Shown: positions 57,501-64,000 of the stretch, in pieces
How positions within the stretch are numbered: position 1 is the stretch's first letter
Layout: every line of letters starts with the position of its first letter
Assembly: GCF_014898815.1 (NCBI RefSeq)
Contig: NW_026515528.1
Location: forward strand, 62,001 to 126,000
Reading direction: 5' to 3'
Length of the DNA: 64,000 nt
Origin: Panonychus citri
Taxonomy: Eukaryota > Arthropoda > Arachnida > Trombidiformes > Tetranychidae
Translations under genes and position numbers: made by a program
The notes under the pieces: model-generated
Seen by the model: only the letters and a program-made list of their open reading frames with translations
Told to the model about the DNA's origin: nothing
Database searches by the model: none

Positions 57501-60056
57501 ACTAAAAGTAACTGTTTCTGTCACAAAGTTTTCCTCGTCACTTCTTGATGATAACAATAATAATAAAATTGAATATTACTTGTAAACCCAAATGGATGAT
57601 TCTTTTTATGTTATCACAAAATATATATATTGTTATTATAACAAGTTTCAATTGTTATTCTAGATAATAATAATGATACAGAACTTTTTTCAGTTTGTTG
57701 AGTTATATTTTTTTTTCTTCCTGGTGACAAAATTGAAAATATTTTAGCCATTTTGATCATTGTGAAGCTAAAAATTTGACGATGTATTTATGTTAAAAAT
57801 TTGAACCAAATTATTACAAGTAGAATGTTTTCTCTCTTACTATCTATCTATCTATCTCTTAGTCCAGTTACCAGAGTGACCAGAATATCAAAAGTATCAC
57901 ATGGATACTCAAGTGGGTAGGTAAATATTATTTGATAATCTAAATGAATCCATCAATAAAATCGTAAAGTGGAAAGTAGATAAATCTACTGTCATTTAAT
58001 TAAAATGAAAGTAAGGATAAGATTAAGATGAGGATGAGGATGAGAATCTTAATGCTGGTGATTGGTGAATGAAGTTGTATCAATTTAAATCTGATGCTGA
58101 CCAATGCTTGCAATGGATATAATAATATTTATTTCCAAAGTCTTAATTTTAATCAATATCAGATAATGATAGGAATTCATGATGAGGGAGAGAGAGAGAA
58201 AAAAGTATAGTAAAAGATAAAAATAGTCTCCAGAATTATATTATCTTTACATGATGATTATTAGTTGTGATCAGTATTATTATTAATACTTCTGATAGTT
58301 AAGCTGATTTGGTTGATAAAATCGGATTAAGATTATGTTTGGTGAGTAATAATTATTGCGTATAATATATTATATGAGACATTGACTGATGATAAAGGCA
58401 GAATGATACAGAATCAGCGATAAATTATCTTGATTATCATTATGATTATCATGGTGATGGATTTTATTTCACCAAGAGAAGAAGAAAAAAAATTCAGTCA
58501 ATTCAGATAATGACAATGATGATAATGTCTAATACTAAATGCAAATACTTTTTTTTCCTTCCCGACGATGATGTTGATTAATATGCTTTTAATATGGGTG
58601 ATAATTGAAATGATTTCATGTCAGCCTAATTTCCTGAAAATTTATACATAACTAAATCAGTACTATGTATTTATCATGTTGCCCTTGTAGATTTAGTATT
58701 ATTATCATATCATAACTTAATCATCTTTGAGCTGAACCATTGACAGAAACTTTTTCTCATCCTATTTCCTAATAGGCAAATACATTACATGAGTATCAGG
58801 GTTTCTCCTGTTTACTTACATTCAGTAATATCTTTTTTTTTCATTCTATTCACTTTTTTGCTAAGTTCTCTCACTTTTTCTCACTTCTTCTCACTCAGTC
58901 TCTTTATCTCTTTCGTCTAAATACTTGGTTCATTTGCTACAATCATAACTGAACATGAAACTTTTTCACCCGAATAATATTCATGGGTTATTCAGGGTTA
59001 CATGGACATATATCACCACTCACATCTTAACCTCAACTAGCCTTCAGTTTATGCTTGGCTCATGGTAATCATTACATGTTTATGATTATTATCATCATGA
59101 AGATGAATTCAAGTCCAAAAATAACTTGAATTTTGACTCACATTTTATGCTTGTCACAATAAATTTAACAAAGTAAATAGCCTTTACTTTGTACGAGTAG
59201 ATTTTGCTAGCTTAAATCTTTTTACATTTGTTTACGAGTTTAACATTTTACTTGTGATAGATAAGCTTCTCATGGTTTCTTGTTTTTTAGCATGAAAAAA
59301 AACATGACAATATAAAATTAAAAGTTGAGATTTCTTTGAGATATCTAGTCTTTTTGTCAAATTTTTAGCTTTAGGAAAGAGGTGTCTTTGGCAATTTGTA
59401 CTCACTGTTTGAATCCATACATAAGAAAAATAATTGCAGATAAGTTTTCAGGAAATCGGGTAAGTCTTGGTGATTCTTGGTTGTTTGGCTCATTTTCTCA
59501 AAAAATTGGACCCATTCCCCGAATTCGACAAACGTATCCTGTTGGAAAAGGTAAAATAAAGTTAACCAGAGGACTTTTTTCTCATTCCTTCTCTCTCTCT
59601 CTCTTTCAGGTGGAGAGATTTATGTATCAGTATGAAACTATACACCAACATACTTCATTAAAATCAGCAAACGATGTTAACTGGGTCCACCATTTCTCGA
59701 AAATTGCCTTCCAACGATCAAAAACTTCTTTTTCAACTTTGCCTCTACGTTGAAGTTTAGTATACTTTTCCGCTAATTGATTAAAATCTTCCCATGATAA
59801 TATACCGTCTCCATTATCATCTAAATGTTGATGACAATTTAGAGAGAGAAAATGTATCATCAATATGTATATGTATATCATTGAATGTTTTCCGTAAAGT
59901 CTTTTTAATTATCTGTGATGCATCAAGCTTGTCACAATAGCTACTAGTACGGACTTTTAGATCACAGAATAATCAGCATAGATAATTATGAGTTAGCTTA
60001 CCCCAGAAGTTTAGAAAGGTAAAAAGATGCTTGTGCCTGAAAAATTCTTGATCCAT
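42378..60056 (-). CDS. EF-hand protein, sarcoplasmic calcium-binding/calexcitin type (5 exons)
   Basis: Exons 60002-60056, 59654-59820, 59406-59538, 56759-56856 and 42378-42548 join in phase (1, 0, 1, 0) to 624 nt, 207 residues, the usual size for this family. All introns are GT...AG (181, 115, 2,549 and 14,210 bp). EF loop 1 is D19-D30 (DDNGDGILSWED), loop 2 D71-E82 and loop 3 D116-D127. Loop 1 is canonical; loops 2 and 3 have Thr and Ala at the Gly position, so they may bind calcium weakly. Loops 1-3 each span or abut an exon junction, and the reading only makes EF-hands when spliced as given, which supports the model. A fourth, degenerate EF region begins near 152, and the C-terminus has the GKYICGPF-type ending common in the family. 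It acts as a cytosolic calcium buffer or sensor. Element B lies in the last intron in sense orientation. Confidence 0.9.
42549..44712 (-). other. intron 4 of the EF-hand gene, part downstream of element B
   Basis: AT-rich non-coding DNA with a CA run near 43044-43063 and an AAT run (44699-44712) into which element B has inserted. The small ORFs here are low in complexity. Without element B and one target copy the whole intron would be about 2.4 kb, close to intron 3. Confidence 0.7.
44713..45815 (-). repeat. LTR of element B, 3' LTR (1,103 bp)
   Basis: Matches 55427-56505. It is 24 bases longer, nearly all from single-base extensions in A, G or T runs (for example AAAAAGGGG against AAAAGGG near 45115). 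The ORF3 stop TGA is formed by its first three bases in element direction. Confidence 0.95.
45813..48850 (-). pseudogene. ORF3 of element B: RING + TRAF finger + exonuclease-like domain
   Basis: About 1,012 codons from ATG 48850 (MDKN) to the TGA at the LTR edge; same length and order as in A. The Ser/Pro-rich N-terminus shares SYPNKYPKPGEYP with A. The RING-like cluster near 48145-48068 reads CFFC...ECDFCKHWYCTKC, again with Cys in the ring-His place. The TRAF-type finger lies near 47920-47800. The frame breaks between 48180 and 47816 at several points. From 47816 it is open for 667 codons: a conserved middle region, then the exonuclease-like domain (46970-46467; IPHPVWIVIIDG, NYMDTQFHGL, LRDVTIYF, SHSPSIEALTAM), with SINAAYV and GAGLISLL where active enzymes have the DxE and GHxxxxD motifs. 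The tail has a Ser run coded by an ATG/CAT microsatellite. There is no signal peptide or membrane helix. Confidence 0.78.
48851..49292 (-). other. spacer between pol and ORF3 of element B
   Basis: An open frame of 126 codons (49231-48851) ends right at ORF3 and shows faint similarity to the matching spacer of A (PPS.SLSF.SH.TLC/W.F). It is Leu/Phe/Ile-rich, without a clear domain. It may be untranslated leader of an ORF3 mRNA. The conserved 18-bp block AATTAAAAAAGCTAAATT lies at 48865-48882, 14 bases before the ORF3 ATG. Confidence 0.45.
49293..55299 (-). pseudogene. gag-pro-pol: Gag-Pro-Pol polyprotein of element B (two frame breaks)
   Basis: From ATG 55299 the frame runs to a break in an A run near 55086, then is open from about 55085 to 50660 (1,439 codons from an internal Met), shifts at a CC near 50685, and runs on to TAA at 49293. 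Domains in order: basic Ala-rich N-terminus, Gag, zinc knuckle CNYCKGDDHTIENC (~53960), protease VLVDTGASACVID (~53500), RT with FDLAQGYHQI, LPMGLAGAPFIFQRFM and YFDD (~52230), RNase H with VDASD and ETDHHAL, integrase HHCC (~50960-50830), Asp in FELDVQGP, Asp in QTDLGTNF, Glu in GIVERCNR, and a GPY/F-like box. Gag, protease and RT share one frame, unlike A. The polyprotein makes and inserts the element cDNA. Confidence 0.92.
55407..55423 (-). promoter_or_regulatory. primer-binding site of element B
   Basis: In element direction TGGCGACCCAGGCAGGA, three bases after the 5' LTR end. As in A it starts TGGCG and fits a tRNA-Arg 3' end; the remaining bases differ from A, so another isoacceptor may be used. 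Confidence 0.65.
55427..56505 (-). repeat. LTR of element B, 5' LTR (1,079 bp)
   Basis: Partner of 44713-45815. It differs by many one-base shorter homopolymers and a few substitutions. It drives the element on the minus strand. Confidence 0.95.
56759..56856 (-). CDS. EF-hand gene, exon 4
   Basis: 98 bp; acceptor TATTATACAG, donor GTAAGT. It completes EF loop 3 (KDALFCLKD) and ends in phase 0. It lies 253 bases from the edge of element B. Confidence 0.88.
56857..59405 (-). other. intron 3 of the EF-hand gene
   Basis: 2,549 bp of AT-rich DNA with donor GTGAGT and acceptor TATTATACAG. It contains a TATC run near 57838-57857 and short GA and TA runs. No other gene or transposon end was seen in it. 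Confidence 0.75.
59406..59538 (-). CDS. EF-hand gene, exon 3
   Basis: 133 bp; acceptor TTTCCAACAG, donor GTGAGT. It starts in phase 0 with DTFVEFGEW, completing EF loop 2, and ends inside EF loop 3 (DSN plus one base). Confidence 0.88.
59654..59820 (-). CDS. EF-hand gene, exon 2
   Basis: 167 bp; acceptor CATTTAG, donor GTATGT. It codes for EF loop 1 and the first half of EF loop 2 (ends ADFNE). Confidence 0.9.
60002..60056 (-). CDS. EF-hand gene, coding exon 1
   Basis: ATG at 60056-60054; 18 codons (MDQEFFRHKH...) plus one base. The donor GTAAGC begins at 60001. The helix before EF loop 1 is encoded here. The start is chosen because this ATG is the only one in frame and the spliced product has family length. 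No TATA box is obvious upstream. Confidence 0.85.
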
Positions 60057-60750
60057 TTCCCAATCAGCTGACGGCCGTTATCAAAAAGTTCAATATGCAG
60101 TAGATATTACGATAGAGCTAAAACAGCAAGTTAGAGCAATGTAGACTTGAGCTACAAAGTTTACCATAAAGAAGATTACCTTGAAGATAAGATGAATAAA
60201 AGGAAAGATCTTTCTGCAACGATAGAAGAAAATAGGAGTTAAGATTAGCAAAAAAGTACAAAAGGTAAATAGTGAGGTTTTACTTGTAAGTGATTCTCAA
60301 AAATTACTATTAAAGGATAGAATAATGAAAGATATTGTACCTTGATTTAGGTAATGTAAAGAGCAATAGATACTCATCATATAAGGTCAACAAAGAGATA
60401 TTGATATCCAATAAAAGAAAAGTCAGATGAGCGGCCAAAATAAAATGCAACTGATGGAAAAGTTAAGTTCCTGTCAAATCTTGGATTCCGTATTGAGACA
60501 TTAAAGGTGAATGTTAAAAATAGTTAGAAACAGCCTTTTCAATTCTTGCATTTCTTCAACTTTTCAATACATTTTCGAAGTGATGACCTTCGTTGAATTT
60601 CAGAAGTCCGAGCGCTCTGAAACTCAAAACCACTCTTTTTACTGTGACCTCGTCAATGCTATCGACTGCTTGATTAATCGTTATATTAATTATATTATAG
60701 ATATATTATATTATATATTAGGGTGTAAACGTGGATATCTGTTTATGATC
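60057..60750. other. upstream flank of the EF-hand gene
   Basis: This holds the presumed promoter and 5' UTR of the EF-hand gene (minus strand), without a recognisable TATA box. A TATAA-rich run lies at 60690-60718. The short plus-strand frame at 60511-60783 has no recognised motif. Confidence 0.4.
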
Positions 60751-60769
60751 CAGAGACCAGAACTGAGTC

Positions 60770-61300
60770 GATGGAATGGGTGAAAGATCGTAAAGAATTA
60801 TCGAAGCGGCCAACTTCCGATAGGCGTGACCCAAAGGTGATGGCCTCAGTTTTCAGGGATTCAACTGGAGTCATCAAGATTTTTTGGACTGGTCAAGGTG
60901 AAACTGTGATGGTTACCGAGAACAACTAAAAGAGATCGGTGAATTTATAAAAACCCATCCGTCTTGTAGCTCGAGGCGAAGGCCATTATTTTTACAAGAC
61001 AATGCGAGACCTCATAAGGCTCAACAAACTATGAATTTATTAGATCCAGTTCCCCACCCACTCTATTCTCCTGACCTTGTCTCAAGTGACTTCTACCTAT
61101 TTTCAAATTTGAAAAGATTTACACGTGGAAAGCGGGTTTCTTCTATAGAAGCTCTCAAGGCCGAGGTTTTGGCTTTTTCAATGCAAAGCCGCCATCTTGG
61201 TAGAGAGAGGGTATTGTGAAACTTGCTTCTCATTATCGGAGATGAATTGCCGCCAAAGGCGATTACTTTCAATAAAAATTTTCTAACTTTTTTTAAACAT
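60770..61300 (+). pseudogene. mariner-like transposase remains
   Basis: Readable pieces of a mariner transposase: a stretch up to TGVIKIFWTGQGET (~60905), then after stops and a shift FLQDNARPHKAQ (~60990-61025), PHPLYSPDLVSSDFYLF (~61050-61100) and LKRFTRGKRVSS. The second catalytic Asp (QDN) and the third (SSDF) of the D,D34D triad are present. At the end, AAKGDYF matches the usual C-terminal pattern. Several stops and shifts make it inactive. The N-terminal DNA-binding part is not recognised, so the left side is truncated. Confidence 0.85.
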
Positions 61301-61332
61301 GGTTAAGATACATGTATCTACTTATCGACTTT

Positions 61333-61513
61333 CATACGACGACCTTAAAATGACCTTTGAACGCTACCTTCTTTAATTGACCTCAATGACCTTGAAAATC
61401 GTAGGGTAAAGCGCTACAATTGCGTTCAGTCCTCTCGGCAACTCTGACATTCATATGACTTTTAGTTCTGGGGATATTCAGTGTAATAGCCGTAGTGGAT
61501 AAAAAACGTCCTG
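61333..61513 (-). repeat. right terminal inverted repeat of the mariner element
   Basis: About 180 bp matching the arms of the MITE at 8211-8710. Read on the minus strand it starts CAGGACGTTTTTTATCC next to a TA. It includes TCAAGGTCATTGAGGTCA (61378-61395), a perfect DR3-like repeat. No left copy was found near 60 kb. Confidence 0.8.
61378..61395 (-). promoter_or_regulatory. DR3-like AGGTCA repeat in the mariner terminal repeat
   Basis: TCAAGGTCATTGAGGTCA on the minus strand is identical to the MITE copy at 8330-8347. It is a perfect direct repeat of the nuclear-receptor half-site with a three-base spacer. Confidence 0.35.
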
Positions 61514-61560
61514 TATTACTCTTCATCCACAGCTTTAATATCTCTGGTTTAGCTTCCTGA

Positions 61561-61746
61561 GTTGGTAATGATGCTTCTCGATTGTTTAAACCCTTAGAAC
61601 TTGATCGTGACTACGTTTTTGATTTCGGTATGAAAATCGCTTTAACACTCGGAGGTGAAATGGGTAAAGTCAACGATTTTTACGAGATGCTAAGCCGTTC
61701 TTGTTATCTTCGCATTTTTTTGTGTAACAATAATAACCATAAATAA
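61561..61746 (+). other. coding-like fragment, possible last exon, unknown
   Basis: A 61-codon frame without ATG, ending in TAA at 61744. It starts VGNDASRLFKPLELDRDY and has a balanced composition with a DFGMKIALTLGGEM segment. A possible acceptor (TTTAG) lies 10 bases upstream. I do not recognise a family. It begins just after the mariner end, so the transposon could have inserted next to or into a gene. Confidence 0.25.
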
Positions 61747-61788
61747 TTCATTGAGACTTTTTTGATTAAAGGGAATGTAATTTTATTT

Positions 61789-62376
61789 TATTTCCATTTT
61801 AATTTAGAATGTCGTTCTAGCCCTTCACGATAATAGTCTTTCTTTGCTTTTTCTATGTGCTTTTCAGGTTCTATGGCAAAATCAGCAGAATGAGCTCTTC
61901 GTCTGATTAGCCGACCACTTTTCCTCTCAGTTATATAAAACCCTGGCGTCTTCCTGGTTTTCTACTTCTTTTACATCCATAACCTTCAAGATTTTCTTCT
62001 GTTTTTCTCACATGATAAGAAATTTCAAAGCACGAAGTGTCATTGTATGATCTTTTTGGAAGAACATGCTTTTACAAACTACAGAAGTTTTCAAACTCTT
62101 TTTTCAATAAACGCAAACAAAATGAATTGGATTCGCTTCAATGTCTAATATTAGCGCTTCATGATTTCGTCGCTATTTATCATACAATCGCCTAACCAGT
62201 TCAAGTGGTCGCATAAGATGCTGAGGTGGAGCGTCTTCAAGATATACATCTTCCTCGCTGCCACTACCAAAAACCAAGCTCCACAAATATTCCCGTATGC
62301 CTGTTTCGGGGTCTGTTGCCCATGCTTTGAGCTCCATTGCATGCCCTAGAAATAAAGTGCTTGGCCTGGTTCTCAT
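61789..62376 (-). pseudogene. broken gene fragment, unknown
   Basis: On the minus strand a frame from 62376 codes for 67 residues (starts MRTRPSTLFLGHAMELKAW, later LVRRLYDK) and is stopped by TAG. Open pieces follow in shifted frames, the last ending RHSKLKWK and TAA at about 61789. The residue mix is that of a real protein with a basic C-terminus. Four or more breaks mark it as a pseudogene or retrocopy. The family is not recognised. Confidence 0.4.
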
Positions 62377-64000
62377 TCTGCTATATTTTTATTTTATATT
62401 TTATTACAAGTGAAAAATACAGTTTCTGAGCTGAAGACTTGAAAATCAGCTTAGTCTTGACACCTGAACGAGATATTCCGCAGACCGAGAACTAAACCAG
62501 ATAACCTTGGAGGCTGAACAAGATGATCCAAAGAACAAGAACTAAATTGCATTCAAGTGCCTAATCAGTTCAAGCTTTACAAGATGATCTAAATGATAAT
62601 GAAATATGATTCCAAGATGAATTCAATGGTTATAATTGAAGTATAATAGTTACTGATAATTATTATCTTTTCTCTTTATATACTACTTTTTGCATAAAAG
62701 CTGAATAAGTTCATCTGCTCCATCTCTTCCACAATTCAGTGATTTTCACAATAGACCAACTCTTTTAGAGCCCGAGGCCTTTTTGCCTAGAGCCAGAAAG
62801 CACTTGTATCAAAGTCCGGGTTAGGCTCATTTTTAATTTAAAATATCTGAACTGTTCAATTATTAATTTAAAGAAAAATTGACGTTCTAACGTGATTTAT
62901 GCAAACCCGCTTTTATTTCATTAATTATTATTATTAGATGGCTCTCCGTTATTCGAACTGATATTGACATCAAAACTTGATAGATGGGAGAATTGTTTGT
63001 TCTTCTTTGTTAAAATCTTCAAATTACCTCTAGATAATAATTAAATAATTTTAATAGTGAAATGACTTCAATAACCTTGAAACTTTTTATAAGAAGTCCA
63101 TCAGTTGTACAGGGCTATTCAACTTCATTTTACGCAGGTTTTTATTTATAAGCCAAGAATAAATGAGTTGAAAAGATCAAAACTCGTACAGATACATATC
63201 GAGACTGAAGGACTTCGTATAAAAAGTTTCAAGGTCATTGAGGTCGTTTCACGAGCAACCTATCTAGAGGTCATTGGAAGGTTATTTTGTAAGAAGAACA
63301 AAAAATTATTCCATGGTCCAAGTTTGAATTTATAATTCAAAATCATTGACGGTGATCCAAGATTTATGTCAATTTGCAAAACCGCTGCTTTTTTCATTCT
63401 AGTTGACGGCTCTTCTTTAATTGAACTGATATTGACACCAAACTATCAGGATCATATATGTCATATTTGTCATACTTTATAGAACCCTTCAGTGTAATTT
63501 ATGTTGATTAATCTTTTATATTTTCTGTTTTGATGTAACAATTATTTTGTTTTAAGCAAAATTAATCAATTGATTATTCTATAAAGAATGCTCTTAATTG
63601 ATCCAAGGAACATCAACATCATAACCTTGATTCATGAACTTGAACTGAAATTAAATGAATTGAAAACTAATCCTTTTCCGAAAATAACAAGCAAATAAAT
63701 GGAAGTCTATGAAGATTTAATACAAATTATTGGTTATCATCTTGCTACCTACCTTTAACACTACGTAAATTTAAGAATCAAACCGCAATCGAATCGTGAA
63801 TATTAATCAATTTCACCGATTTCTTGCCTTTATTTATCATATTTATAATCTCAGTTATCCTGCTGAAACTCAAATACAATTGCGAAAGGGGAATCGATCA
63901 TTTCAATTTAAAGTTCAAACTTTAATTTTCAACCAATAGAATTAATGATTAAGGTTTAACAGTACCTTCTGGATAAACAATTCCTCGACCATATGATGGG
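62377..64000. other. AT-rich end of the window with a diverged repeat
   Basis: No gene is supported. Two direct, diverged blocks around GAACTGATATTGACA lie near 62935-62985 and 63405-63455; between them TCAAGGTCATTGAGGTCG (63229-63246) is one base off the DR3-like repeat seen in the mariner ends. This may be another old MITE-type element of about 0.5 kb. Confidence 0.4.

Noticed and set aside
1..64000. tRNA, rRNA and CRISPR-like features
   Set aside because: No tRNA T-arm/A-box pairs, rRNA-like blocks or regularly spaced short repeats were seen by eye; a covariance search was not possible.

Overview
The window is AT-rich animal DNA with standard GT-AG introns, long intergenic stretches full of CAT/ATG microsatellites, two recognisable cellular genes and several generations of transposable elements. 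The best guess for the host is an arthropod, perhaps a mite or other chelicerate; this rests only on the style of the muscarinic receptor and the EF-hand gene, and no sequence search was possible.

Layout. (1) 0.66-5.36 kb, + strand: a decayed Ty3/gypsy-type retroelement with an intact Gag ORF, two small ORFs in front of it, a pol that has lost its protease and most of its RT, a broken integrase, and a broken RING/TRAF-type zinc-finger ORF behind the integrase. (2) 6-8.7 kb: fragments of unknown small genes and a 500-bp fold-back MITE. (3) 18,916-21,513, +: an intronless 865-residue muscarinic acetylcholine receptor gene. (4) 28,252-39,493, -: LTR retrotransposon A, 11.2 kb, target duplication GCAA. 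(5) 42,378-60,056, -: a five-exon EF-hand gene of the sarcoplasmic calcium-binding protein/calexcitin type (207 residues). Its last intron contains LTR retrotransposon B (44,713-56,505), in the same orientation as the gene. (6) 60.7-62.4 kb: a dead mariner transposon with one long terminal inverted repeat, and two unrecognised coding-like fragments.

The most interesting content is the third ORF of elements A and B. In the place where an envelope gene would lie, both carry a ~1,010-codon ORF that starts MDK. It has a RING-like Cys cluster, a TRAF-type zinc finger, a conserved middle region of unknown kind, a domain that reads as an RNase-H-fold exonuclease of the REXO1/ISG20 (DEDDh) type with nearly all catalytic acids replaced in both copies, and a Ser/Pro-rich tail. 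The older element at 1-5 kb has a different, shorter RING/TRAF-like ORF in the same position. A family of gypsy-like elements that carries a ubiquitin-ligase-like finger plus a pseudo-exonuclease is, to my knowledge, not a standard described architecture.

Caution on the breaks: most frame breaks in A and B that I could place are single-base losses in homopolymer runs. The two LTRs of each element also differ mainly by homopolymer length, with the left copy almost always longer. Consensus error in repeats is therefore a serious alternative to real mutation, and both elements may be intact in the animal.
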